Shown: piece after piece, positions 1 through 11,208 of the stretch
Numbering within the stretch: position 1 is the first letter of the stretch
Layout: each line of letters begins with the position of its first letter
Assembly (NCBI RefSeq): GCF_009017415.1
Contig: NC_092404.1
Span: 186,001 to 250,000, forward strand
Length of the DNA stretch: 64,000 bases
Direction: 5' to 3'
Source of the DNA: Aspergillus flavus
Lineage: Eukaryota; Ascomycota; Eurotiomycetes; Eurotiales; Aspergillaceae
The notes under the pieces: generated by a model
The model's database searches: none
Told to the model about the DNA's origin: nothing
Seen by the model: only the letters and a program-made list of their open reading frames with translations
Translations under genes and position numbers: made by a program

Positions 1-502
1 GAGAAAAAGAACACATTGCTTCATTTTATTACCCTTCTAGGGAGATACTACCAGATACGTGATGATTATCAAAACCTGGTATCTGACGAGGTACGTTCGC
101 AATGTAGCGCTCTGTCTTGACCAGACGCTTTCAACATTACATTTAGTACTGCATAGGCCATCGATATAGCATCTGCTAACTATGACATAGTATGCGGCAA
201 AAAAGGGCTTCTGCGATGATCTATCAGAGGGAAAGTTCTCATTGATCTTAATCCATACGTTGAATAATAGTCCAACTGCAGACAGAATTCGCGGGTTGAT
301 GTTTGGTGGGGACAGGGCTGGTATGTCCCAGGAAATACGCTCGTACATACTCTCCGAGATGGAGGCTGCCGGGAGTCTAGAGTACACCAAACGTATCATC
401 ACGGAGCTTTACGAAACACTTTGGAGAATGCTGGATGAACTTGAGGCTACACTTGGGCCAAATACCTTGCTGAGGGCACTGGTTCAATTCTTGAAGATCT
501 GA
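1..502 (+). CDS. Polyprenyl diphosphate synthase, C-terminal part (cut by left edge)
   Basis: Only the last two exons are inside the window: 1-90 and 191-502, with a 100-nt GT-AG intron; both join in one frame and leave 133 residues. The first exon carries the second Asp-rich region of trans-prenyltransferases (QIRDDYQNL), followed by the usual KGFCDDLSEGKFS stretch. The end has the helical pattern SLEYTKRIITELYE...LLRALVQFLKI common to geranylgeranyl diphosphate synthases and to the prenyltransferase half of fungal bifunctional terpene synthases. The family condenses isopentenyl diphosphate with allylic diphosphates. The first DDxxD motif, and any terpene cyclase domain, lie outside the window, so a stand-alone GGPP synthase cannot be told from a chimeric terpene synthase. 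Confidence 0.85.
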
Positions 503-903
503 TAGGATGTGCAGCTACGTTGGGCAAGTGAATTTGCTTTTCGCATCCGGAAACTATATCTAATCACATAAATTGGGATAATCGATCCTTATAATACTCC
601 CAGGCTACTACTTTATCAAAGAAAAGAACTACGGGCTCTGCTACAGTGCTACAGTTAATTTCCCAAATGAAAGATACTCGAGTTTAATTGATGTAAGGCC
701 TGCGCGCCCAGTAGAAGAAAGTAAAAGATTAGACCCTGCCACTCTCGCAGAGGACAGAATGACTAAAAGAAACAGATGAAGGGTTGGACAAGTCACGTTA
801 TAACTTGACAGTCGGTTTTGTCGCGGGGACAACACTGAGGAACATACCAGCCCATGGACGTCGAATGGAATGAAATGCCCTCGCTATCGACTGCTAGGCC
901 AGT
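503..903. other. Short intergenic stretch, nothing recognised
   Basis: This is the convergent gap between the 3' ends of the prenyl synthase and the mannanase. I see no coding stretch with sensible composition or splice signals. Confidence 0.6.
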
Positions 904-1929
904 TTAAGCATTGTTCCAGGCAAGCTTGGAGCCACCATCGAGCGTAACAACCCTGGTGTTGTTGTACACGTTCTGTAGGAACTGTCTGGAGTTCTGCTTG
1001 CCGTCCTTGATGAATTCATCGTTCCACACCATCCAGTAAGCCCAGTTGACCTTATCGCGAGCCTGAACGGTGGGATCGGGAACGGGACCGACTTCTGCCA
1101 GAGCCAAAACTCTCTCGTTGTTGGTGACGGCCTGGAGCTTCTTGTATTTGTCTGCGAGAACGCCATGGTCACCAGCATTGGCGTAGTGGTCGACGGTGGC
1201 GATGTCACACTTATCGTTTCCGGGATACCAGTCAGCCTCGGCGGTGTTGCATACCCAGACCACGTTGTGGAGGTTGTGGAAGCGAGTGATGCGGTCGTAG
1301 ATCATATCCCAGAGCTTCTTGAACGGGGCAGGACCCTGGGCACCCCACCAGAACCATCCACCCTCGGGCTCGTGGAGCGGGCGGAAGAGAATCGGAACAT
1401 TGGCCTGATCAAGGCGCTTGATCTGGGCGGCGATGGCATCGATATCACGCAGCAGGAGGCGATAGTTGGTTCCGTTTCGACGGTCGTTGACGGCATCGGC
1501 AACGTTGAAGCAGGTGGCCTTGGTGTAGAATCCATTGTACCACGGCTGTTCGGCGTTGTCGAGCAGACAAGTCGGAGCGTACCAATGCCAGACCAGGGCG
1601 TTGATTCCGTTACGATCTGCGTGCTGGATCACATCCTCGACGGCGTGGGACTTGCTGCCATGAGCAACCGCCGAAGGCGAGTAATACATGAAGTCGCTAC
1701 CCAGAATCGCAGGGGCCACTCCAATGTTCTGCTTGACCCAGTCCCAGCTGCCTGCATCCTGCTGTCCGGAAATGTAATGCGATCCATACTGTGACTGGAT
1801 GTGTTTCAGAAGCGCTTTGGCGCCGGGGGTGGCCGACTTGTCAATGTTGTCGTAGGACAGACCCTGGCCGCCGGCGGCACAGGCAGTAGAGGTGAGGAGA
1901 AGAGAAAGGAGGGAAAATTTGGCAAGCAT
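904..1929 (-). CDS. Secreted GH26 endo-beta-1,4-mannanase
   Basis: This single-exon gene encodes 341 residues. Residues 1-18 form a signal peptide (hydrophobic SLLSLLL, small residues ACA before the cut). The rest is one GH26 (beta/alpha)8 catalytic domain. The family acid/base is Glu187 in [14 protein letters not shown] and the likely nucleophile is Glu279 in LALAEVG; both are intact. Sequons such as NGT (152) and NNT near the C-terminus suggest glycosylation. It should cut mannan, gluco- or galactomannan outside the cell. There is no carbohydrate-binding module, so it is a catalytic-domain-only enzyme. The exact substrate within GH26 is inferred. Confidence 0.93.
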   Translation of the reverse strand: MLAKFSLLSLLLTSTACAAGGQGLSYDNIDKSATPGAKALLKHIQSQYGSHYISGQQDAGSWDWVKQNIGVAPAILGSDFMYYSPSAVAHGSKSHAVEDVIQHADRNGINALVWHWYAPTCLLDNAEQPWYNGFYTKATCFNVADAVNDRRNGTNYRLLLRDIDAIAAQIKRLDQANVPILFRPLHEPEGGWFWWGAQGPAPFKKLWDMIYDRITRFHNLHNVVWVCNTAEADWYPGNDKCDIATVDHYANAGDHGVLADKYKKLQAVTNNERVLALAEVGPVPDPTVQARDKVNWAYWMVWNDEFIKDGKQNSRQFLQNVYNNTRVVTLDGGSKLAWNNA

Positions 1930-4900
1930 TTTGGAATATACCAGCTATTCTATGAAAAATGAGCGAATGACTTATAGAATGGACTGATTTAGTACCTCAA
2001 ACATCTCGGACATGCCCTGCCCTTTATATGTTGGTAGACCTCGAAGATCATTATCTGTTTGGTGAAGAAGAGGCTCATCATATGATGGAGGTGGGCAATT
2101 AATCTTGTTCATGACGATCCATGGACACTGCCACCTTTGCATCCTGTTCTTTTACTGTCTGAGGAACAGTAGAGTCTGTATTCTCCAGTTCTTCGTAAGC
2201 GGTGCCACTATCCCCTCGCCCCCACAGAGGATCCAAGCGGGGGCACCGGATTCAATTTCTCTTCTTCGTATGTTATTGGTACATTATAGAGCATGCAATA
2301 GGTCAACGGGCACTATTAGCTCCTTCCGTGTAGCGCAAGCCAGGTGATGCGGCAGATGTATAGGTGTCTCAAAGCTAGATCGCTGCTGGTGCGTTTCAGT
2401 CAAATCATTGACAGCTTTGTCCGACTCCAGGCAATCAAGGTTAGTCTGACAGTGGCTTAACTAGACAAGGACAAGGATATGAGCCCCACTGCTGATGTGA
2501 TCTATATGGGTAATGGTATACATGTAGGGTTGAAGCGCGTTAAGCCTACCGTTCGGGGCAACCCCCGTTTGGCTCCACACACACACACGGCAGCATCGGA
2601 TACGGATCTATATTGCATTTTACAAGTGTTGAGGAACCATTCATTTGTGTTAGCCGCAACTTGATTAAGGGTTTAATCGGAAAACTGACCAAATTCTATT
2701 TTACTGACTCGTTTGAAAGAGGGGCCATCGTTGCGGTAAATTCTCCGACGATCCGCCGAAAAGATCCAAAGGGTCCTTTTTTTTTTTGGACTTCTTAACA
2801 TGTCGTCCGGTATATACTTTTTTTTTTTTTTTAATAGCCTTGAGATAGACCTGTTTGATCTGTTCAATTGCTAACCTCCCTTTTGTGACTGAAATTCTGC
2901 TAGAGATAATGCCTCTAGAGATCCCTATGTCGTAAACTCAGTGGTTACCTGAGACATGAATATATTAGCGTCTTAGTAGAGACATGGGGAGGTGATCACC
3001 GTTCACATCTCCCTCTTGGTTGATAATATCGCCCACCAAAAACACCACTGTCTACATGAACATTGGCTGATATTTAACGCCAAGTGAAATGTATACGATT
3101 AAAATTCTAAACAATGGGCCCTCCCACTTTGAATGCTAGAGATCTGCAGGGACATTATGGAATCTTTGGTTGGCATTGCCCGATAGTGATTCGTAATGCC
3201 TTGAAGCTATTATCAGAGAATTACCTACCATAGGACCCACCCTCATCTTTGGCTCAGTATACTTTAGCGTGCTTAACGCTTTCTAGAAATTCTGGGCCAT
3301 GGTCCGTTTGTCCGACTCCGAAGAGTTCGTAAATGCGATTCATTTGTATGTCTAATTATGTTGCAGCATATTCAAAGAAGGAAAAAAGCTATTCTGGGGA
3401 ACAAAGCGCTGTATAAGGGGTTCATGATTCCGGTAGAAGAATTTCAAGGCACAGGCAAAGACCAAATCGGGTACGGGACGATCCCCTTGCCAAGAGAGGA
3501 TGTTATCTTGTCAATTGCAACAGCCGTTCCTGATGTAGGGTTAAGCCCTGCCCAACAGTACAGTTGAAAGACTCCCTGGGCTGCGTTGGTTGCTGCCATG
3601 GTTTGACTGTGTTTCGAACTGAGACAAGGTACTCGGCAGTTGCGAACCCCCTGTAACATACGATCTAACATAGTTGACTATGACTTGTGGTCAACGATGC
3701 CTTCAATTACCTTGCAGGACTTACAGTACAATGCAAGAGATAACGATCCATAAACGCACATCTTGCAAAACATAAAGTAAGCCGGACTCGGACAAGATAT
3801 CCTATTCAGTCGCGGAAACCTTGATAACACCGAGAACCTTACGGCGTCCGGGGCAGTCTCTGTACCCTGAAAAGACCGAAGTTCGGTGAACAGCAGCGGC
3901 ACCCAAATCGGAGATTTGCCGTTGGCCGGACGGATGGTAGATCGTCTTGTCGTAAGGCTTGGCCGATGTGTATTCGTTGATATAAGTCCAACCGGTTGCC
4001 GGAACTACCTCCGGGATGGAGACATTTCGCTTGCTTAGCGGATTCTAGGAAGCTATAGTTCGATGTTCATAGAAGACACATGGGTATAGAAATTCGTCAT
4101 CTGAAACATGGCTTGTTCTTAATTAATCATAGCGTCACCTGTACCGTGTTACCACGTTTTCTTACCTTGTTCGTGGATACACACCCTACAATGTACATAA
4201 AATTAATATAAAAATCTTTATATTTGCCCCAGTATCTGGCAAGGGTACTATTCCTTCGGGTCTTTGGCCTCTCTGTCACACAAAGTAAGTATGGGGACCA
4301 CGGCCAACGATCTACCTGTGTTTCCTGATTTTATACTGAGTCGACAGTGGTCATCCCTTGTGTTTCTGTATGGTCTATGCCCAAAAGGTCAAACATAACA
4401 GCATAAGATACTGTGGCTGTGTGAGCTTGCAATCAGGTTCTCTGATTCTTCCGTATCTGAAGACCTCGCCCCAATGATAGCCACTCCCTACAAGAATCAC
4501 ATCACGTCATCTTCCCTATTTAGCATCGACATCTGTGGATGGATATTGCAATGGGAAATATATTGCTTGCGCAAGCGTTTCCAACACCTTCTATTGAGGA
4601 TCTGGTTGATGGGATGGCGGGGACGATGAACGAAAATGATAAATGGCTACACACGGTCTGAATATAATCAGTCATACGCAGCTTATGCTGTTGACCTTGC
4701 CAAGAAGCAGCGTACACAGTGAGCCATTTTTCTTGAGCCAGTATCGGAGTCCGTTTTACCTCCTTTGAGGGGGTGATCTTCACGCTGTATGTCGCGTCTT
4801 CCATAGGTCGTTAAGGAATGTGGGGCTGAGATAGCAGACAATTTCAAATTTAGCAATGTTCATTGGATAAAGAGATAGATAAATCATGAGCGCTGGATCT

Positions 4901-5471
4901 CCCACGGGGGCTATCATCTGCCAGAGAAGGCAGAACCGGCAACACATACTGAGCACAGGCGCAGAACCTCGAGATATCAATGTGCGGGGAAGAAGTTATT
5001 TTCCCCCTCACTGAACCAGTCCGGTGAGCATTCCCATCTAAGCTACAATTTCCCAGATTGCCAAGGTGTTATCCTAAACTTCCCCGCAGGAACTTTGATA
5101 GCTACCCAGTCACAGCCCATGCACCATGGGAATATGGAAACGGTAATCCTCCCGACACCCATTTGCGCCTGAGTAGATGAGAACTCGAGTTTACTCGGGT
5201 ATGCATTCCGTAGGACTGCACCTTATGACACGTCTGATATGTACGAGAGAGGAAATGTTTACCTTCCACTGACTTTACAAGCCGAGGGTGGCCACAATCC
5301 ATCCGGTACCCTCGCCTTCATTCCCGAGATGCGAGACTAAATAACAACTAGGTTTGCCCCCAGATGTTACTCCGGAGGTTTGAACTTTTGGTCTGTCCTT
5401 GTTTAAAGCACGAGAAGGCGTATCATTTTACATTCTACCCCGACACGACTTGCTCCAGCAACCCAGCGAAC
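1930..5471. other. 3.5-kb gene-free region
   Basis: I find no supported gene in this stretch. It holds the mannanase promoter, a (CA)7 tract near 2575-2588, and two T runs (about 2777-2787 and 2818-2832). Reading frames are short, scattered and without recognisable domains. No terminal inverted repeats or transposase-like frames were seen. Confidence 0.5.
2022..2029 (-). promoter_or_regulatory. TATA box of the mannanase gene
   Basis: On the minus strand the sequence reads ATATAAAG about 95 nt upstream of the mannanase ATG, a normal place for a fungal TATA element. Confidence 0.5.
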
Positions 5472-6587
5472 ATGTCAGACCTCAAAATCGCACGGATTGA
5501 TGTTTTCCAAGTTGACCTCCCTTACTCAGGGGGTGTCTACTACCTCTCTGCCGGGCGAGAATACCGAAGCTTTGACGCTACCATTGTCCGGATAACCACT
5601 GACACCGGCATTGAGGGCTGGGGAGAAAGCACTCCCTTTGGCTCCAACTACATTGCTTCTCATGCACGCGGTGTCAGGGCTGGTATCGCTACAATGGCAC
5701 CAAGTCTGATCGGTCTGGACCCTCGACGAGTCGACCGTATCAATGATGCCATGGACGATGCCCTGCTCGGACATGAAGATGCCAAAACAGCAATCGACGT
5801 GGCATGCTGGGATATCTTTGGCAAGTCGGTCGGACTGCCCGTGTGCGAGCTTCTGGGTGGTCGCACAAACACCCGACTGCCATTGATCTCTTCAATTTAT
5901 GTTGGAGAGCCGGAAGACATGCGTGCACGGGTTGCCAAATATCGCGCCAAGGGATACAAAGGGCAATCGGTCAAAATCTCAGGCGAACCTGTGACTGACG
6001 CCAAGCGGATCACAGCGGCTCTTGCCGATCAGCAACCGGATGAATTCTTTATTGTGGATGCCAACGGTGGATTGTCGGTGGAAACCGCTCTACGGTTATT
6101 GAGGCTGTTACCCCATGGCCTCGATTTCGCGTTGGAGGCCCCTTGTGCCACCTGGCGTGAGTGTATCTCTCTCCGCCGCAAGACAGATATTCCGATTATC
6201 TACGACGAACTCGCCACGAATGAAATGTCCATCGTCAAAATCCTTGCGGATGACGCCGCGGAAGGTATTGACTTGAAGATTTCCAAGGCGGGTGGTCTGA
6301 CCAGAGGCCGCCGTCAGCGGGACATCTGCCTGGCAGCGGGCTACAGTGTGAGTGTTCAAGAGACGTGTGGCTCGGACATCGCATTCGCTGCGATCGTGCA
6401 TCTGGCTCAAACAATTCCGGAACGATCATTGCGTTGCATCCTGGAATGTCGCGATATGGTTACGGTGAAGACCGCGGATGGAGCGTTTGACATCCAGGAT
6501 GGCTTTGCCACCGCGCCAACCACACCAGGCTTGGGAATAATGCCGCGCTTAGATGTGCTGGGAGAGGCTGTTGCTAGCTACTTTTAA
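5472..6587 (+). CDS. Enolase-superfamily (MR/MLE) dehydratase or epimerase
   Basis: The single-exon gene gives 371 residues from the ATG at 5472. The frame is open upstream to 5364, but the extra 36 residues do not look like the family N-terminus. The N-terminal cap domain is followed by a TIM barrel. Metal ligands are visible: Asp196 (IVDANGG), Glu222 (ALEAP) and Asp245 (IIYDE). Candidate catalytic lysines are Lys168 (QSVKISG) and Lys269 (DLKISKAGGL). The layout best fits the muconate-lactonizing/proline-derivative branch, for example cis-3-hydroxyproline dehydratase or hydroxyproline-betaine epimerase. The usual K-x-K pair on strand two is S-V-K here, so only one of the two lysines is kept. 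The substrate is unknown. Confidence 0.85.
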   Translation: MSDLKIARIDVFQVDLPYSGGVYYLSAGREYRSFDATIVRITTDTGIEGWGESTPFGSNYIASHARGVRAGIATMAPSLIGLDPRRVDRINDAMDDALLGHEDAKTAIDVACWDIFGKSVGLPVCELLGGRTNTRLPLISSIYVGEPEDMRARVAKYRAKGYKGQSVKISGEPVTDAKRITAALADQQPDEFFIVDANGGLSVETALRLLRLLPHGLDFALEAPCATWRECISLRRKTDIPIIYDELATNEMSIVKILADDAAEGIDLKISKAGGLTRGRRQRDICLAAGYSVSVQETCGSDIAFAAIVHLAQTIPERSLRCILECRDMVTVKTADGAFDIQDGFATAPTTPGLGIMPRLDVLGEAVASYF

Positions 6588-7296
6588 ACTGTATCTAGCT
6601 GGTTGACCTGTTTTGAAGAGAGGGCAGAACTAGTCGTGATCATGTTGAATTGAAACCGTTTAGTACCATAAAATGTGCCATACCTTTAGTTGAACCGCGC
6701 CGCGTAGGAGTAGCAGAACACACCTGTGCTTAGTGATCTGTGAAAAGCATGCCTCCCAAACCCTCGGTTTCCCTGCATCAACACAGAGGAACCTTTCACC
6801 TTCAACCTACAAAATTGCCGATCCTTGTACCGAGACTAACCCTGAACTGACACACTTAGAATAGGTGCTACTCCCGCTGCAGACCCCAGTGACTGAGATT
6901 GGAAGGTAAAGTGAGCTCCTTCGCTAACAGAAATTTGCTTGTATGAACGAATCAATATCTCTAGAAGGTGAAAAGGTCTCGGGTTCTCAGCCGATGTGGT
7001 CGGAGGAAGAAGAACCTGAATTGATAATACACTCGGGATCACTAGCCCCAATTTGGTGAAGATTATGAGAGCACAACATCCGGTGGGAGGAGGAGTATAG
7101 GCTATAGAGCCAAGTATACGTTCAACTTTACCATGTCAACTTCTTGATATTGGTTTCCCCGCACAGTTAGTGGGGTAATTGTCGTCATGGATGTTTGTGC
7201 CACTGATAAATAAATGGGATACCTGCTTCTACCTTCACATATTACGAAGCCAATACTCAACAACCAAAAGAATATCCCACCGGAACACAAACAATC
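6588..7296. other. Intergenic region, probable promoter
   Basis: About 0.7 kb between two plus-strand genes. It should contain the promoter of the dehydrogenase gene at 7297. I see no coding sequence. Confidence 0.5.
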
Positions 7297-8472
7297 ATGA
7301 CTCAACCACAACCTACATCCCGCCAGGCTTTTCGTCGAACGGATGATCACACTCCTGGGACCCCCAAGGTGAAGCTAGTCACCGAAGCAATCCCTCCCCT
7401 ATCCCCCTCGGGAGTCTTGATCAAGGTCCATGCCGTGTCGCTCAATTACAGAGACGCCAACATTGCAAACGGCGGCAACCCTTGGCCGGTAGTACCCCAT
7501 GGTATCCCCTGCAATGATGCGGCAGGTGAGGTGGTCGCTGTCGGCGAGAGGGTGAAGAACCTGGCGATTGGGGATCGGGCAGCCCCGATCGTGGATACGG
7601 AGAACATCACTGGACGGGAATCGACTCGGTCTTGGTTAGCGGCCGATGAGGATGGAGTACTAGCAGATTACATCGTGTTCGATGAGCACAAGCTATGCAA
7701 GCTGCCCATGTACCTCAACTGGGTCCAAGCTAGTCTTATTCCTTGCGCTGGAGTGACCGCGTGGGCGGCGCTGAAGGATATGGAAATTGGTCAAACCGTT
7801 CTGATTCAAGGTCTGTCTTCTGCAACTGAGAGCTAGGCATGTTTTCCTTTTTCCTTTTTCTTTTTTTCTAACGACTCGTTAAGGTACTGGCGGCGTGGCC
7901 ATGTTCGCGCTCAAGTTGGCGAGAGCTGCAGGCCTGAAGGTGATCATGACCTCCTCGAGCGACGCAAAGCTTCAGAAAATGAAGGAGCAGTTCCCTACCC
8001 CCCCGCTGTTGACTGTGAACTATTCCAAGAACCCCGAGTGGCATGAGGAAGTTCTGAAGTTGACTGAAGGAGCCGGTGTTGATATCGTTGTCGAAGTTGG
8101 TGGATCCTCCACGCTGGTAAAGAGCATGAAATGTACACGTCGTGGCGGGATAGTTAGCCAGGTGGGATATCTCAGCAAGCAGAATACCAGTGAATTCGCA
8201 GAACTACTCTCCGTTCTCATTGACAGGAGGGTCATCCTAAGGTGAGACTTCATTCATACCAGGATCACGGTTGAGCAGTGGCTAATGCTCACTATAGGGG
8301 AATCAACGCTGGTTCTAAGCAAGACCAAGACGATCTTTGCGCAGCGCTGTCCGCCACACAAATCCAGTTCGATGATATTATTGACTCAGTTTACCCGTTT
8401 GAAAAGGCCGATGAGGCGATTGAATATATTTGGCAAGGTAAACAGGTTGGAAAATTGGTGCTTCGGCTATAG
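7297..8472 (+). CDS. Zinc-type medium-chain dehydrogenase/reductase
   Basis: Three exons, 7297-7810, 7884-8241 and 8298-8472, with introns of 73 and 56 nt (CTAAC and GCTAAT branch sites), give 348 residues. An N-terminal GroES-like domain (VSLNYRDANIANGG, GEVVAVGERV) precedes a Rossmann domain with the cofactor loop GTGGVAMFALKLA, whose first Gly is formed across intron 1. The C-terminus DEAIEYIWQGKQVGKLVL is typical of the quinone-oxidoreductase-like MDR branch. The catalytic zinc Cys is replaced (NYRD), so it is probably a zinc-independent NAD(P)H-dependent reductase or dehydrogenase. The substrate cannot be told. It is convergent with the permease gene at 9346. Confidence 0.9.
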
Positions 8473-9345
8473 TGCTCCCTGCTAGCTAGTATGTATACCG
8501 AAGAGTTTTAGGACAATCAGAAAAGTTTTCATAACCCTCGAAATCCCTTTCCGTTCAGATATTTGAGAAAAGGGTGTCAATACCCATGTATACCGAGTCA
8601 AAATGGAATCAGATGGCGATCTGTGAGCGATAATTATCCTGTGGATGATGCGATGTATTTATTATCTCGGAAGTTGGGCCCTCTGGAGATATATATCTTG
8701 ACGCACCGATAAGGCAGCGTAATGTAGCATGATCTTTTTCATAGGCATATCTAGCAGTTTACTCAATAATCCAGTACAACGAGGCTTACTCTGCATTTTA
8801 CGGTATCAGGGCACGCTTATTCCGGCAAAAGAAGGCAATTATACAGACCCGGGTGACCCTCCAGCATCAGTCCACCACGGTCGCGATTCGTCGTCTCTCA
8901 AGCATGCCCTAAAAACGAATAGTCTCCACATAGACAAGCATCGAGCATAATATATGAGTAATAGTAAGAAGGAGTTCTATCGCTACAAGCTGCTAAATGA
9001 AGGTGATCAGTGACAACCACATAATGCATACCGACCATGATCGAATGCGAAGAATTTATGTTCATTTGACTTCATGTCATATGCAAAAAGTGAAGCTCTC
9101 TAAATATTCTATGTACAGTACAGATTCCTTGCCGGCTTCTAAGATGCCGATCAAGATGCTAATATATATAGTAACCATTAGAACAGCCTTGAATCTGGTG
9201 ACTGGGCGATGGCCAAGTCCCAAAACTATAGGCCCGCTATAATCGAAATGACTGTTTCTAACATGTCCTTCCCAAGACCTTCTCGTAGGAAGTCATTGAC
9301 ACGGTATGTGTGTATTGTGTGGGTGGAGGATGCCGTAGACGACGA
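8473..9345. other. Convergent intergenic region
   Basis: This A+T-rich gap separates the 3' ends of the dehydrogenase and the permease. No gene or RNA was recognised. Confidence 0.5.
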
Positions 9346-11208
9346 TTAGATGGCGTTGTTGGCGCAGGTCCAGCTAGAAGAAGAGGAGTTCTCGTGGATC
9401 GATTTACCCGAGACGTAGAGTCCCAAACCGCACTGCAGAAAGGTTAGTATCATAGTGAGAAAAGGTGAAGAGGGTGAACACATACAATGGCGCAGGCGAT
9501 GCCGAGGATGATCAGGTTGACGATGGTCAGGAGAATCTTCCGGGGAGAAGAGAACCAGACTCCCTTGTTCATGATCAACCAGAAAATGGCTGGGAATCCA
9601 TAACTGAACCAACTACCGAAGAGAGCACTCTGTTGGGGATGAATTAGCAATAGACAGTGAACATGGGAGTAAGAACACATACAATCAAACTCAGAAGGTC
9701 GTTGAAGACGGGAATGGACTCGGCAATGACCCATGCGATCACCCACAGGGCGAGCGCAATGCCAACCCAGGTTCCAACAGCAAGAATGCTCTTCTGGTGC
9801 ATGTGGTCAGAGCCACGGAAAACGCGAACATAGATGTATTTGCAGGCAACGTGGCCGTAGATAACACCAGCAATGACGACCTATGAAGCAGTTAGGACGT
9901 TGAACCGGGGAGAGAGCCAGGACTAAACGCACAGTGGGCATAGCAATGCCGTAAGCGACCTTCTTCATGACAGGTCCTGCAGACGAAAGGGCGGGGGATG
10001 CCACATCTGGGCCCGCATAACGATAGGCGACGATCGCTGTGACGACATACATGGACGTGTCCACCACTTGAAGCATGGTCAACGACTTAGGGAATTCCCG
10101 AGGGTCTCTCATCTCGGAGATGAGTCCGAAGAACGCAACATGAGTGACTGTGACGATGTTAGGAGAAGCTGTACGACGTGTCAGAGAGGTGGTCAAGTCA
10201 TACTGTAGGCAAAGATAATGTTGCACACGGCCAAGAATGCATCCTGGAAACTAACGTCCCTGGTTGCATCAACCTGGACATGATCGGGGGCCTGGACTCC
10301 AATGGAAATCATGGTGATAAAGGTTGCTGCGATGATACTGATACAAGCTGGAAGGGCTGTCAGTAACGGTCCAGAAGATGCCCAGATAGTGGAAGTACTG
10401 ACAGACGATGGACATATAGTACACCTTGTTCATGGTACGTGGAAGGGCGCCGATGAAGCTTACTACCATTCCAATGACGGCGAAAACAATAGTGCAGGTT
10501 CCGTGACCGGTGATGGTGTTGAATAGCACCGAGAACGTAAGGATATGGCTAGCCATCAGGAAGATCAACAAGAGTAGTTGGCCAATACCCATCATTTCCC
10601 GTCCAAAGCGACCCAAAATAAGCTCTCCGGCGTCACCCATACTGTGTGTTTGAGGGAAGCGAAGCTTAAACTGTCCGATAACATAACCTGTGTACCATGA
10701 TACGCCGGACATTCCGACAAGAATAATAACTCCGCTGAATCGATTGTCAGTCTTTCTGTTGCTATTTGAGTTATGGTGTGAAGTGACACCTACGGAACAA
10801 GTCCTAGCGTTGCCATCGCGGACGGAAGAGAAAGAATGCCTAGGGACATATTCTCTGCGATCATCACTACATGGGCGGATTAGACAGCATGCTCAGAAGT
10901 ATAATTCAGGAGCTGACCGTAGGACTGCTTACACATTCCACATTGCCTGTAGTCAAATTGCTCGAATTAGCCACCGTATTGGAAGCACAGCGCCATTGAA
11001 GCACAACGGCACTCTTTTTTGCACGAGCATTGGAAGCTTACCACCAACCCATAACACGATACTTGACTTCTCCTTCTTCCTCGTTGCCGAATGGGTCGTT
11101 TGCTGGTACATCCTCACTGTATTCCTTCTTCTCCACGTCGGCATAATGGTCATCATAGTTGGGGCCATTCTGAATGGCAGGCGACTCGGCGTCTCTGTGT
11201 ACAGTCAT
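9346..11208 (-). CDS. Neutral amino acid permease (AAAP family, Mtr-like)
   Basis: Nine exons on the minus strand: 11208-11042, 10946-10933, 10866-10794, 10734-10403, 10347-10204, 10147-9933, 9880-9683, 9629-9486 and 9432-9346. All junctions are GT-AG and in frame, giving 457 residues. A hydrophilic N-terminus ends at RVMGWWQCGM, followed by about 11 membrane segments typical of Aa_trans proteins (GYVIGQFKLRFP, SMGDAGELILGRFG, FISIGVQAP-like region, HVAFFGLISEMRDPREFP, RYAGPDVASPA, MNKGVWF). The family imports neutral and aromatic amino acids by proton symport at the plasma membrane. Exon 2 is only 14 nt. The start is fixed by the family-like acidic N-terminus and the first exon junction. Confidence 0.93.

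Noticed and set aside
1165..1794. 209-codon open frame on the plus strand
   Set aside because: It is antisense to the GH26 gene; the minus-strand frame has the catalytic motifs and a signal peptide.
2777..2832. T runs and nearby (CA)7 tract
   Set aside because: Simple sequence common in fungal intergenic DNA; no sign of a retroelement tail or target duplication.
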